Source: Phytopseudomonas straminea (GTDB lineage Bacteria > Pseudomonadota > Gammaproteobacteria > Pseudomonadales > Pseudomonadaceae). Taken from it: 64,000 nt of DNA. Made by a program: the position numbers and the translations under genes. The notes beneath the pieces were generated by a model. That model did no database searches, had not been told where the DNA came from, and saw nothing but the letters and a program-made list of their open reading frames with translations. Shown here piece after piece: positions 9,324 through 18,094 of this stretch (positions are counted from its first letter, which is position 1; each line of letters opens with the position of its first letter). The DNA lies in NCBI RefSeq assembly GCF_900112645.1, contig NZ_FOMO01000006.1, positions 1 to 64,000 on the forward strand. Reading direction: 5' to 3'.

Positions 9324-11642
9324 TTATTCCAACCAGCCTTTCACCCAGTCCATCACCGAGTCGACGGGCGCCTGAATACCACAACCTGTGCCCGGTGCCG
9401 GTTCGCTGCCGCGAATATACGGCATCTGTACGGCACCCGGACAATTCTGCGCCGAGCCCTGCCCGGTCGCTGCATCCACCCAGGCCATCACCACGTTATC
9501 CGGCACCGGCATGTCCAGCGGCAGCGGGTCAGCGCGCCGCATGAAACCGGTCCAGGCCTGCAGCGCGCCGGTCGCGCCGGTGAACGGCGTCGGGCCGTTG
9601 TCGTCACGGCCCATCCACACCACGGCCAGCAGATCCTGGCTGAAGCCAGCGAACCAGCTGTCACGCGAGTCGTTACTGGTACCAGTCTTGCCTGCCAGTG
9701 TCAGCGAACTCGGCAATTGGCTGTAGACCGAGCGGCCGGTGCCTTCGCGCATGGTGCGCTGCATGGCGTTCTGCAGCAGGTAGATGGCACCAGCGTCGAA
9801 ACGCTGTTGAATCTGATACGGATAACGCTTGAGCGGTTCGCCCTCGGCGGTCAGCACGCTGCGGATACCGCGCAGCGGCGTATTGAAGCCGCCACTGGCG
9901 ATGGTCTGGTACATACCCGTGACTTCCATCGGGGTCAGCGCACCAGCACCCAGCAACATCGACGGATAAGCCGGCCACTGGCGAGACACGCCCAGGCGCT
10001 CGAGGGTTTTGAGCACATTTGGCACGCCCAGTTCCAGGCCGAGTTTGGCGGTGGAAAGGTTGTAGGAATGCGCCAGGCCCTGATACAGGTAAATGCTGCC
10101 GTGGGCCTTGCGATCGTAGTTCTGCGGCTTCCATACCTGGCCGTCCTGGCCCTTCACCGAGAAGGGTTCATCCTGCACGCGAGTGGTCAGGGTGTACTGG
10201 CTCGGACGCTCCAGGGCCGTCAGGTAGATGGCCGGTTTGATCAGCGAGCCAATCGGACGAACAGCGTCCAAAGCGCGGTTGAAGCCGGCGAAGCGTGCCT
10301 GACGGCTGCCGATCAGCGCTTGGATCTCGCCGGTTTCCGGATTGGTCACCACCATGCCGGCTTCCACCTCGTCGGCGCCCTTGCGGCCGGCCTGACGCTT
10401 GAAGGTATCGGCCAGGGCCTCTTCAGCTTTGATCTGCAGGATCGGATCGAAACTGGTGAAGATGCGCAGGCCTTCCTCGGTCAAGTCTTCGTCACGGTAG
10501 TCCTGGCGCAACTGGCGTTTGACCAGATCCAGGAACGCCGGGAACGAGCCATTGGCCATGCTGCCGCGTTGGGTCACGCCCAATGGACGCGCCTTGGCGG
10601 CGGCCGCCTCTTCGGGCGATACCACACCCTGCTCGGCCAGCAGGTCGAGGATCATGTTACGGCGATTCAGCGCCCGCTCCGGGTTGCGGCGCGGGTTGTA
10701 GTAGGTCGGCCCCTTGACCATGCCGACAAGCAGCGCCACCTGATCGAGTTTGAGCTCGGACAGCGGCTGGCTGAAGAAGTACTGGCTGGCCAGACCAAAG
10801 CCGTGCACCGCGCGCTGGCCGTCCTGACCGAGGAACACCTCGTTGAGGTAAGCCTCGAGAATTTCACGCTTGTCGTAGTGCAGCTCCAGTAGCACTGCCA
10901 TCATCGCTTCGGTGATCTTGCGGGTCAGGCTGCGCTCGTTGGTCAGGTAGAAGTTCTTCACCAACTGCTGGGTCAGGGTGCTACCGCCCTGGCGTAACTG
11001 GCCAGCGGATGCGTTGATCCAGATGGCGCGGGCGATGCCCTTGGGCGATACGCCGAAGTGGTCGAAGAAGTCGCGGTCCTCGACCGCCACCAGGGTTTCC
11101 ACCAGATAGGCCGGCACCTGATCGAGCTTGATCAGCACGCGGTCTTCCTGATGCGCCGGATACAGGCCGCCAATCAGCATGGGTTCCAGGCGTGCCACGG
11201 CCAGGTCCTTGCCGTCGGATTTGGTCAGCGAGGCGACGTAGTCACCGGAGAAGCGCACGTTGACCTGCTGGGCCGGCTCGGCACTCTCGTAGAACTGGAA
11301 GCCGCGCGAATAAAGCGACACGTTATTGCCGGAAACGGCCACGCCGCCAGGACCATCCACGGCACTTTCACGGCGATAGCCCAAGGCGTCGACTTCCTTG
11401 AGCAAGTCGTCCTTGGCCAGCTTCTGGCCGACGAACAGCTCAAGTGGCCGGGCGTAGACCTTGGCCGGAACGGTCCAGCGTTTGCCGGAGAATTTCTCCT
11501 GGACGATGGCATCGAGGTAAACCGCAAAACCGGCGAACAGCACCAGGCCAACCAGGCCGAGCTTTACAGCCCAGCCCAGCAAGGGGCGCATGCCACGGGG
11601 GCGGCGTTTGGAACGGGAGCGGGAAGATCGGGTACGAGTCAT
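9324..11642 (-). CDS. mrcB: Penicillin-binding protein 1B, bifunctional peptidoglycan synthase
   Basis: 772 aa. Short basic cytoplasmic tail, one membrane helix (about residues 25-45), UB2H-like region, glycosyltransferase domain with catalytic glutamate E188 in VAVEDRDFFDHFG, then the transpeptidase domain with the active serine S466 in SLIK, SYN in HSYNLSTAK, and KTGTS near residue 650. It polymerises and cross-links peptidoglycan at the inner membrane. It is the first gene of mrcB-lpoP-yqcC. The C-terminus ends in a short Pro/Gly-rich tail, normal for the family. Confidence 0.96.
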   Translation of the reverse strand: MTRTRSSRSRSKRRPRGMRPLLGWAVKLGLVGLVLFAGFAVYLDAIVQEKFSGKRWTVPAKVYARPLELFVGQKLAKDDLLKEVDALGYRRESAVDGPGGVAVSGNNVSLYSRGFQFYESAEPAQQVNVRFSGDYVASLTKSDGKDLAVARLEPMLIGGLYPAHQEDRVLIKLDQVPAYLVETLVAVEDRDFFDHFGVSPKGIARAIWINASAGQLRQGGSTLTQQLVKNFYLTNERSLTRKITEAMMAVLLELHYDKREILEAYLNEVFLGQDGQRAVHGFGLASQYFFSQPLSELKLDQVALLVGMVKGPTYYNPRRNPERALNRRNMILDLLAEQGVVSPEEAAAAKARPLGVTQRGSMANGSFPAFLDLVKRQLRQDYRDEDLTEEGLRIFTSFDPILQIKAEEALADTFKRQAGRKGADEVEAGMVVTNPETGEIQALIGSRQARFAGFNRALDAVRPIGSLIKPAIYLTALERPSQYTLTTRVQDEPFSVKGQDGQVWKPQNYDRKAHGSIYLYQGLAHSYNLSTAKLGLELGVPNVLKTLERLGVSRQWPAYPSMLLGAGALTPMEVTGMYQTIASGGFNTPLRGIRSVLTAEGEPLKRYPYQIQQRFDAGAIYLLQNAMQRTMREGTGRSVYSQLPSSLTLAGKTGTSNDSRDSWFAGFSQDLLAVVWMGRDDNGPTPFTGATGALQAWTGFMRRADPLPLDMPVPDNVVMAWVDAATGQGSAQNCPGAVQMPYIRGSEPAPGTGCGIQAPVDSVMDWVKGWLE

Positions 11643-11759
11643 GGCGCGGCATTATACGCACTTTGCGAAGCGCCGGCAGCGACCGCCAGCGGTTTGCAGT
11701 ACGCAAGCCAGGGCCCATAATGCGCGCCTGTTCCCACTTCTAGAAGCCAAGGATCGCCC

Positions 11760-13313
11760 GTGAGCCAAGCCCTGATTACCGCCTTGCAGAACCCGGCCCT
11801 TTATCCGCATCCGGTGAGCGGTTTCAGTGTCATCGAGACCCATATTTCCTGGGTCGTGCTGACCGGTCCCTTCGCCTACAAGATCAAGAAGCCGGTGAAT
11901 TTCGGCTTTCTCGACTTCACCTCACTCGAAGCACGCAAACACTTCTGCGAGGAGGAGCTGCGCCTCAATCAGCGTTTGACTCAGGACCTGTATCTGGAGG
12001 TTTTGCCGATCAGCGGTAGCGCCGAGGCCCCGCTGATCGGCGGCGACGGCCCAGCATTCGAATACGCCCTGAAGATGCGCCAGTTCCCTCAGGAACAATT
12101 ACTGGCCCAGGTACAGGCGCGCGGCGAGCTCAATGAGTCGCATATCGACGCACTGGCCAAGCAGATCGCCGCCTTTCACGCTGACACCCCCGTGGTCGCG
12201 GCCGACCACGAGTTATGCAACGCCACCGCCATCGTCGCCCCGCTGCGCCAGAACTTCGAGCAGATCCGCCCGATGCTCAGCGACAAAACCGACCTGCAGC
12301 AGCTCGATGCCCTGGAAGCCTGGACCGAGAGCAGCCTGGAGCGCCTGTGGCCCGAGCTGGAAGCGCGGGCGCGCGACGGCTTCATCCGCGAGTGCCACGG
12401 CGACATCCACCTGGGTAACGCAACCCTGCTGGACGGCCGCGCCACGCTGTTCGACTGCATCGAGTTCAACGAGCCCTTCCGCTTCACCGACATCGCTCTG
12501 GACACTGCCTTCTTGGTCATGGACCTTGAAGACCGCGGCCTCAAATGCCTGGCCCGCCGCCTGCTCAATGGCTGGCTGGAGCACACCGGCGATTACGGTT
12601 CGCTCAAGCTATTCAACCTCTACAAGACCCACCGCGCCCTGGTGCGTGCCAAGGTCGCGCTGTTCCGCCTCGGCCAGGAGCAGGACGCCGTGCAGCGCGC
12701 GGTGATCCTGCGCCAGTACCGCGCCTACGCCAGCCTCGCCGAAAGCTACAGCGCCATCCCGTCGCGCCTGCTGGCGATCACCCGCGGCGTCTCGGCTGTC
12801 GGCAAGAGCCAGGTGGCGCTGCGTTTGGTTGAGGCTCTGGGTGCAATTCGCATCCGCTCCGATGTCGAGCGCAAGCGCATGCTCGGTCAGCAAATCGGCA
12901 ACGAGCTCAATGGCGGCATCTACAGCCAGGACGCCAGCGAGGCGGTATATCAGCGCCTTAACGACTTGGCCGAACTGACCCTGCACGCCGGCTATCCGGT
13001 TGTGCTCGACGCCACTTTCCTGAAGCGCTCACAGCGCCAGGCGGCGCAGCGCATTGCAGACGAAACCGGCGTGCCTTTCCTGATCGTCGACTGCCAGGCG
13101 CCGGATGCTGTGCTCGCCAGCTGGCTGCAGCAGCGTCAGGAGGAAGGCAGCGATCCGTCGGATGCCACCCTGGCGGTGATCGAGGCGCAACGTGCTAGTC
13201 AGGATCCACTGGAAGACGCCGAACTCCCCTACTGCAAGCGCGTCGACACACCGGATGCCGCCAGTCTGGCGGAGCTGGTCAGCGCGGTGCGCCAGCGCTT
13301 TCCGAGCCTCTGA
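11760..13313 (+). CDS. Fusion protein: phosphotransferase-like domain plus P-loop ATPase domain
   Basis: 517 aa with a GTG start (AAGGATC upstream). The N-terminal two thirds resemble an aminoglycoside-phosphotransferase/choline-kinase fold: HGDIHLGNATL supplies the catalytic loop and FDCIEFNEPFRFTDIALD the metal-binding segment. The C-terminal third is a kinase-like P-loop NTPase, but its A-loop reads RGVSAVGKSQVAL. This two-domain arrangement is a known uncharacterised family that in P. aeruginosa lies beside mrcB. The substrate is unknown; resistance to aminoglycosides should not be assumed. Confidence 0.8.
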   Translation: MSQALITALQNPALYPHPVSGFSVIETHISWVVLTGPFAYKIKKPVNFGFLDFTSLEARKHFCEEELRLNQRLTQDLYLEVLPISGSAEAPLIGGDGPAFEYALKMRQFPQEQLLAQVQARGELNESHIDALAKQIAAFHADTPVVAADHELCNATAIVAPLRQNFEQIRPMLSDKTDLQQLDALEAWTESSLERLWPELEARARDGFIRECHGDIHLGNATLLDGRATLFDCIEFNEPFRFTDIALDTAFLVMDLEDRGLKCLARRLLNGWLEHTGDYGSLKLFNLYKTHRALVRAKVALFRLGQEQDAVQRAVILRQYRAYASLAESYSAIPSRLLAITRGVSAVGKSQVALRLVEALGAIRIRSDVERKRMLGQQIGNELNGGIYSQDASEAVYQRLNDLAELTLHAGYPVVLDATFLKRSQRQAAQRIADETGVPFLIVDCQAPDAVLASWLQQRQEEGSDPSDATLAVIEAQRASQDPLEDAELPYCKRVDTPDAASLAELVSAVRQRFPSL

Positions 13314-13380
13314 CGGCCGGCCAGCGGCGCGGTAAAGCTCTTCTATACTGGCAGTAAGCCTCCCTCGGATGACTGCCACC

Positions 13381-13737
13381 ATGAGCCAACCGCACCAGCT
13401 GGACACCCCGCTCTACCGCCTTCTGCACAACGACGACGTCGCCGCCTTCAACCAGCAACGCCCCCAGGGCGAGCCCATCGACCTGCGCGGCGGCGACTTC
13501 CGGGGCCTCGACCTGCGCACCCTCGACGCCACGGGCATCGACTTCACCGACGCCTATTTCCGCGGCGCCGACCTGCGCGGCGTGGACTTTCGCAACGCGC
13601 AGCTCGAAGGCGCCAGCATCGCCCATGCGCAGATCTCGGGGGCCTATTTCCCGATCGAACTCAGTGCGGACGAAATCCTCATGTCGATGAATTTCGGCAC
13701 CCGGCTGCGCTACCGCACCCACCCCAACCATCAGTAG
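13381..13737 (+). CDS. Pentapeptide-repeat protein
   Basis: 118 aa. Residues about 30-80 show repeats of the A(D/N)LxG type: DLRGGDFRGLDLRTLD, FTDAYFRGADLRGVDFRNAQLEGASI. Such repeats fold into a right-handed quadrilateral beta helix. No signal peptide or membrane segment. The role is unknown. An ATG four codons upstream (13369) is an alternative start; neither has a clear ribosome site. TATACT near 13344 could be its -10 box. Confidence 0.7.
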   Translation: MSQPHQLDTPLYRLLHNDDVAAFNQQRPQGEPIDLRGGDFRGLDLRTLDATGIDFTDAYFRGADLRGVDFRNAQLEGASIAHAQISGAYFPIELSADEILMSMNFGTRLRYRTHPNHQ

Positions 13738-13825
13738 CAGCCTGTAACGCGCTGCCTGCGGCAGCACGGTCAGATAGCACTACACTTTGCGGGAGCGGCC
13801 AGCGACAGGCCGCCGAGGAGGCGGT

Positions 13826-14092
13826 GTGAACGACGAATTGCAGACCCTCAAGAACCTCGGCAAGACTTCCTCGCAATGGCTGCACGCGGTGGGCATCCAC
13901 AATGCCAGCGACCTGCGCCGCCACGGTGCGGTCGAGGCCTATCGGGCGGTGCGCGCCCGCGGTTTTCGGGCTTCCAAGGTGCTGCTGTATTCCATCGAGG
14001 GCGCGCTGCTCGACATTCACTGGAGCGAGCTGCCGATCACCCGCAAGGAAAGCCTCAATTTGCAACTGCAAGCTATCGCCAGCGATGATTGA
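13826..14092 (+). CDS. TfoX/Sxy C-terminal domain protein
   Basis: 88 aa, only the C-terminal helix-hairpin-helix domain of TfoX/Sxy: LKNLGKTSSQWLHAVGIHNASDLRRHGAVEAYRAV. Full-length relatives regulate competence, but this stand-alone domain has no defined role. I choose the GTG start at 13826 because GAGGAGGC stands directly upstream and the domain begins at once. Confidence 0.78.
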   Translation: MNDELQTLKNLGKTSSQWLHAVGIHNASDLRRHGAVEAYRAVRARGFRASKVLLYSIEGALLDIHWSELPITRKESLNLQLQAIASDD

Positions 14093-14237
14093 ATCAATCG
14101 ACTTCGCAGGGTCAACCTGCGCTGGAACAGGCGCTGGTTCACAAGCCCCAGCGAGACCGATTTACCTGGAACGCGGCGGGTATTATCGTTTCAGGGATTT
14201 TCGTGCGCATCCAGCATGAGCCGCCCAAGGAACCATC

Positions 14238-15029
14238 ATGTATCTACTCGGGGAACAACCGGCCTACGCCGACCAACTGATCAGCCGCTTGCAAAGCATC
14301 CCCGCAAAACTCCTCGACGGGCTCACCCCATGCGGTGAGCCGCTGCAGATCGAGCGCAGCGAGAACCTGGCGGCGGACCTGCCTAGCAATCAACTGTTCA
14401 TCATCGACAACGGCCTCCTGCATGCACTGGTTGACGAGCGCCCGCTGTTCTACCTCCAGGAGGGTGATCTGGTCGGGCTGCGTCAGGGCATCGACCTGCC
14501 GAGTTGCCGCTATACCAGCGACGAGCCGCTGACCTTGATCCCCTACTCGCGCAGTGACGTGTTCAAGCACATCTATGCCGAAGAAGCGCGCCAGGAGCTG
14601 TTCATCCAGTACCTGGTCGGGCATACCGCGCTGCTTTCCGATGCCCTGGCGCGCATCAAGCAGCCCGAGATCCGTCCGGCCACCGGCTTCAAGCATTTCG
14701 CCCAGGGCGACGCGCTAATCAATCAGGGCGACGAAGCCGACCACGTATTCATCATCATCGAGGGCCATGCCGAGGCTTTCGTCGACGATGTGAAGGTCGG
14801 TGATGTACAGAAGGACGAGATCTTCGGCGCCATGGCGGTGTTCACCAACGAGAAACGCAGCGCCACCGTGCTGGCCAGCCAGCCCTGCACCGTGATGGTA
14901 ATTCCCAAGGATCAGTTCCTCAGCCTCATGGAAAGCAACCCGCGCATCGCCCACAGCCTGGTGGAAAGCATGGCGCGGCGCATCGACCTGCTGAACAAGG
15001 AAATCACCGGGCTACGCCAGCCGAGCTGA
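14238..15029 (+). CDS. cbpA: CbpA-like cyclic-nucleotide-binding protein
   Basis: 263 aa. The C-terminal half is a cyclic-nucleotide-binding domain of the CRP type (FAQGDALINQGDEADHVFIIIEGHAEAFVDD, then EIFGAMAVFTNEKRSATVLA, the phosphate-binding cassette). The N-terminal half is a related degenerate domain. There is no DNA-binding helix-turn-helix. It matches CbpA of P. aeruginosa, a cAMP-binding protein adjacent to the prrF locus. The cassette lacks the usual arginine-serine pair in exact form, so which nucleotide it binds cannot be read from sequence. Confidence 0.82.
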   Translation: MYLLGEQPAYADQLISRLQSIPAKLLDGLTPCGEPLQIERSENLAADLPSNQLFIIDNGLLHALVDERPLFYLQEGDLVGLRQGIDLPSCRYTSDEPLTLIPYSRSDVFKHIYAEEARQELFIQYLVGHTALLSDALARIKQPEIRPATGFKHFAQGDALINQGDEADHVFIIIEGHAEAFVDDVKVGDVQKDEIFGAMAVFTNEKRSATVLASQPCTVMVIPKDQFLSLMESNPRIAHSLVESMARRIDLLNKEITGLRQPS

Positions 15030-15048
15030 CAATCAATGCGTTTATCGA

Positions 15049-15077
15049 GAACCCGGCCATGCGCCGGGTTCTGTCTT
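15049..15077 (+). terminator. Terminator of cbpA
   Basis: Perfect 9-bp stem GAACCCGGC (15049-15057) with GCCGGGTTC (15063-15071), 5-base loop, then CTGTCTTTTG. Confidence 0.8.
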
Positions 15078-15133
15078 TTGGAGCGCCGGAAACGCTATGG
15101 CGGTGATCGCCGAAAATAATTTCCAATCAACGA

Positions 15134-15163
15134 TTGACTATGTAATGAGAATTGCTATTATTT
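15134..15163 (+). promoter_or_regulatory. prrF promoter with overlapping Fur box
   Basis: TTGACT (15134-15139), 16-base spacer, TATTAT (15156-15161). The spacer and -10 box carry TAATGAGAATTGCTATTAT (15143-15161), a good match to the GATAATGATAATCATTATC Fur consensus. Iron-loaded Fur would occlude the promoter, giving expression in iron starvation. Confidence 0.8.
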
Positions 15164-15168
15164 TCATC

Positions 15169-15283
15169 AGCTGATCGCGAGATCGGCAGATAAGCTAAAG
15201 AGACCTTAGGTCGGACTCTTCAGGTTATCTCCTCATCAGGCTAATCACGGTTATTGACCCGGCACTTTGCCGGGTCTTTTTTT
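15169..15283 (+). ncRNA. prrF: PrrF iron-responsive small RNA
   Basis: About 115 nt from an inferred start 7 bases after the -10 box to the end of a strong terminator. The central segment CTCTTCAGGTTATCTCCTCA followed by TCAGGCTAATCACGG is the conserved PrrF seed region as I recall it. PrrF, like enterobacterial RyhB, pairs through Hfq with mRNAs of iron-rich proteins and lowers their synthesis when iron is short. It sits just after cbpA as in P. aeruginosa, but only one copy is present here instead of the tandem prrF1-prrF2 pair. Confidence 0.88.
15256..15283 (+). terminator. Terminator of prrF
   Basis: Stem GACCCGGC (15256-15263) with GCCGGGTC (15269-15276), 5-base loop, followed by seven T residues. 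It forms the 3' end and Hfq-binding tail of the sRNA. Confidence 0.92.
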
Positions 15284-15363
15284 GCCTGGTGTTTTCCCGG
15301 AGAGCTGTTGCCAGTAATCCGTCACCTCGTCGGGCGGCGCCGCATCCGCTGGCGGGCTAAACC

Positions 15364-16581
15364 TCAAGCGTTCGGGTGGCCGGCGCGTCGCTCCGCCCAA
15401 CGGGTGAACAGCGAAGCGCTGACGGCCAGCACGCCGCAGCCGGAAATGACCAGCGCCATCGGCACAGCACTGCCGTCATGCAGCGCACCGACCAGCGAGG
15501 CCGCGCTCGCCGCGATGGTGAACTGCAGGCTACCCATCAGCGCCGACGCACTGCCAGCATGGCGGCCCTGGCCGGCCATGGCGCAGGCCGAGGTATTGGG
15601 CAGCAGAATACCCAGCGAAGCGATGCAGCCGAACAGCGGGATCATCAATGGCCACAGCGCCTTTGGCCCGATCCACGCCAACACCAGCAAAGTGGCGCCG
15701 CAGGCCAGGTAGAACCAGACGATCCGCCGCGCCCAGTAGGCCGGCCCGTGCCGCGCCACCAGCCAGGCATTCACCTGGGCGGCGAGAATGAAACCTGCGG
15801 CGTTGGTGCCGAACAGCCAGCCGTAATGCTCGGCCGGTACGCCATAAAGCTGGATGAACACGAAGGGCGAGCCGGCGATATAGGCGAACATACCGGCAAT
15901 CGCCAAGCCGCCGGTCAGTGCATGGCCGATAAAGGGCAGGTCGCCGAATAGCCGCCGATACTCGCGCAGCGCGCCGCTCAGCGGCGGCGGCTGAATGCTC
16001 GGGCTGAGGGTTTCCGGTAGCCAACGGCCGAGGGCGAACAGGCAGGCGGCGCTGAACAATGTCAGGCAGATGAAGATCGACGGCCAGCCGAACAGGTTCA
16101 GCAACAGCCCACCGGCTACCGGCGCGAGGATCGGTGCCAGGCCCATCACCAGCATCAGTTGCGAGAACACCTTGGCGGAGCTGATCGGGTCGCACAGGTC
16201 GCGCACCACTGCGCGGGAAATCACCATCCCCGCGCAACCGCCCAGGGCCTGGACGAAACGTGCAGCGATCAGCCATTCAAGGCTCGGTGCCAGGGCGCAG
16301 GCCAGTGACGCCAGGGTGAACAGCGACACGCCGACCAGAAGCGGCGTGCGCCGGCCAAAACGGTCGGCCAGCGGCCCGTAGACCAATTGCCCGATGGCAA
16401 GGCCGGCGAAATAGGAGGCTAGCGAGAGCTGTACATGTTCGGTGTCAGTGGCAAACGCTTGCGCCAGCGTGGGGAAGCTGGGCAGGTAGAAATCGATGGC
16501 CAGTGGGCCGAAGGCGCTGAGCGCGCCAAGAATCAGTAACAGGCGAAGCGGCATTGGCAAGGTACTCGACAGGTGTCCCAC
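15364..16581 (-). CDS. Bcr/CflA family multidrug efflux transporter (MFS)
   Basis: 405 aa with about 12 membrane helices. The family N-terminus LGALSAFGPLAIDFYLPSFP and the MFS loop motif GPLADRFGRRTPLL are present. The family exports drugs such as bicyclomycin or chloramphenicol by proton antiport; the substrate here is unknown. The GTG start at 16581 gives MGHLSSTLPMPLRLLL; the ATG nine codons in is an alternative. It is divergent from a TetR regulator with a palindromic site between them, so repression by that regulator is likely. Confidence 0.88.
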   Translation of the reverse strand: MGHLSSTLPMPLRLLLILGALSAFGPLAIDFYLPSFPTLAQAFATDTEHVQLSLASYFAGLAIGQLVYGPLADRFGRRTPLLVGVSLFTLASLACALAPSLEWLIAARFVQALGGCAGMVISRAVVRDLCDPISSAKVFSQLMLVMGLAPILAPVAGGLLLNLFGWPSIFICLTLFSAACLFALGRWLPETLSPSIQPPPLSGALREYRRLFGDLPFIGHALTGGLAIAGMFAYIAGSPFVFIQLYGVPAEHYGWLFGTNAAGFILAAQVNAWLVARHGPAYWARRIVWFYLACGATLLVLAWIGPKALWPLMIPLFGCIASLGILLPNTSACAMAGQGRHAGSASALMGSLQFTIAASAASLVGALHDGSAVPMALVISGCGVLAVSASLFTRWAERRAGHPNA

Positions 16582-16640
16582 CTCGGGATGAATGGAAAGC
16601 GAACGCGGCGCGCGTCGAAAGCAGGTGAGACGTGCGCAAT

Positions 16641-16660
16641 TACATACAAGTTCGTCTGTA
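16641..16660. promoter_or_regulatory. Candidate TetR-type operator between the MFS and tetR genes
   Basis: TACATACAAGTTCGTCTGTA is an imperfect palindrome with 14 of 20 positions symmetric and TACA/TGTA ends, similar in style to AcrR/TtgR operators. It lies in the 144-base divergent intergenic region. Confidence 0.5.
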
Positions 16661-16725
16661 AAACAAACATCGGCTGCAAAAAATAATTACACTCGCAGCT
16701 TCCTGAACCGATTGATCCCTGTCGT

Positions 16726-17343
16726 ATGCGCCGAACCAAAGAGCAAGCCGAGCAGACCCGCACCTCCATCCTGGCCTCCGCCGAAGTGCTGTTTCTGGAG
16801 AAAGGCGTCGCTCATACCAGCCTCGAACACATCGCCAAGCACGCCGGTGTCACCCGCGGCGCGGTGTACTGGCATTTCCAGAACAAGGCCCACCTGTTCC
16901 ACGACATGCTCAGTCAGGTCCGCCTGCCACCTGAACAACTGGCCGGCCGCCTGCAGGAAGACCAGGCCAATGGCCTGCAATCCCTGCATGCGCTATGCGT
17001 CGAAGGTATCGCCGGCATCGCTAAAGATGAGCAGAAGCGGCGCATCTTCACCATCCTGCTGCATCGCTGCGAATTCACCGAAGAACTGCGCGAAGCCGAA
17101 GAGCGGCACGATGCCTTCGTCAATCAGTTCATCGCCCTGTGTGAAGGCATCTTCGCGCAGCCCGCCACCATGAAGAGGCTGCGCCCTGGCATGACGCCGC
17201 GACTGGCAGCCCGCACCCTGCACGCGCTGATCGTCGGCATGCTCAGCGACTGGCTGCGCGACGACAAGCTGTTCGATCCGGTGCAGGACGGCCCGGTGAT
17301 GTTCGACGGGCTGTTCCGCGGCCTGATCAGTGACTGGTCTTAG
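16726..17343 (+). CDS. TetR-family repressor (AcrR/TtgR type)
   Basis: 205 aa. The helix-turn-helix is RTSILASAEVLFLEKGVAHTSLEHIAKHAGVTRGAVYWHF, and the C-terminal ligand domain has the AcrR/TtgR-type pattern (RRIFTILLHRCEFTEELREA). Such regulators bind hydrophobic drugs and control efflux pumps. Most control RND pumps; this one is divergent from a Bcr/CflA transporter. Its last 17 bases overlap the end of the convergent copZ-like gene. Confidence 0.88.
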   Translation: MRRTKEQAEQTRTSILASAEVLFLEKGVAHTSLEHIAKHAGVTRGAVYWHFQNKAHLFHDMLSQVRLPPEQLAGRLQEDQANGLQSLHALCVEGIAGIAKDEQKRRIFTILLHRCEFTEELREAEERHDAFVNQFIALCEGIFAQPATMKRLRPGMTPRLAARTLHALIVGMLSDWLRDDKLFDPVQDGPVMFDGLFRGLISDWS

Positions 17344-17545
17344 CCGCTGGTACCGCTTCGGCCTTGTAGCCTTCGTTAATGATTGCCTCGAGTACCTGAT
17401 CGACCGGGTGCGTGGTATGCACGCGCACCTCGCCGGCAGCCAGGTCCACCTGCACCTGCGCCGCACCATCGACTGCCTGGACGGCGCCGGTGATCGCCCG
17501 CTCGCAGTGCGCGCACGTCATGCCTTCAACCTTGAATATTTGCAT
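17327..17545 (-). CDS. copZ: Heavy-metal-associated (HMA) domain protein, CopZ-type copper chaperone
   Basis: 72 aa, one HMA fold: the metal site GMTCAHC is at residues 8-14, and the hallmark KVEGM...AVDGAAQVQVDL is complete. It binds Cu(I) through the two cysteines and hands it to CopA or to CueR. It has its own CueR-type promoter upstream and lies 613 bases from copA on the other strand. Confidence 0.9.
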   Translation of the reverse strand: MQIFKVEGMTCAHCERAITGAVQAVDGAAQVQVDLAAGEVRVHTTHPVDQVLEAIINEGYKAEAVPAAKTSH

Positions 17546-17587
17546 CGTCTTCTCCTCAGCCCGTAGGCGCTGATTGGGGTGCCGGCG

Positions 17588-17618
17588 AGTATCGGGCTTG
17601 CCCTCGTGGCAAGGTCAA
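17588..17618 (-). promoter_or_regulatory. CueR-type promoter/operator of copZ
   Basis: Minus strand TTGACC (-35, 17613-17618), 19-base spacer, GATACT (-10, 17588-17593). The long spacer holds the interrupted repeat ACCTTGCC-N5-GGCAAGCC (17595-17615). A 19-base spacer with a dyad is the signature of MerR-family activation by DNA twisting. Confidence 0.85.
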
Positions 17619-17685
17619 CACGCGGCTTGTTGAACCCGCCAACCTCAGCCAAGCTCAGATCACTCAACCATCCTATGGTCTGACC

Positions 17686-18072
17686 ATGCGCCACCTTCTG
17701 TTCTCACTATTTCTCGCCCTACCCCTGCCGGCACTCGCCCAGGTACTGCCGTCGCACACCACCATGGGCGACGGTTACGCCGTGCTGATCATTTCCCGCG
17801 AGCGCCTGGAAGTGGCCTCGCCGTGCGAATTCGGCGTGTACCTGCAGGATCAGCTCGCCGCGCGGCTGTTCCAAGGCCAGTCGGTATCGTTCAACCTGCC
17901 GCCCGGCGATGTCTCGGTGCGCTTGGGCATGATCGGCACGGAAAGCTGCCAGGCCGGCATCACGCCCCTGGACAGCCAACGCATGGTGCTGCAGGCCGGT
18001 GAAATCCGCCGCTACCGCATCGCACTGAACCCTTCTGGCCCCTACCTGACGCCCGCGCCTTCCAGCCAGTGA
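17686..18072 (+). CDS. Small exported protein, function unknown
   Basis: 128 aa with a Sec signal peptide (MRHLLFSLFLALPLPALA) and a beta-rich remainder with two cysteines (SPCEFGVY, TESCQAG) that could form a disulfide. I do not recognise the family. It lies between copZ and copA but has no metal-binding Met/His cluster; an ordinary envelope protein is as likely as a copper role. Confidence 0.65.
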   Translation: MRHLLFSLFLALPLPALAQVLPSHTTMGDGYAVLIISRERLEVASPCEFGVYLQDQLAARLFQGQSVSFNLPPGDVSVRLGMIGTESCQAGITPLDSQRMVLQAGEIRRYRIALNPSGPYLTPAPSSQ

Positions 18073-18094
18073 TTTCGGACGGTCGCAGCAGGGC

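Noticed and set aside
9156..10892. 578-aa plus-strand frame across mrcB
   Set aside because: Antisense shadow of PBP1b with no ribosome site or domain.
14110..14160. Possible Vfr (cAMP-CRP-like) site before cbpA
   Set aside because: Only the right half GGTTCACA fits; the left half does not match the TGNGA half-site.
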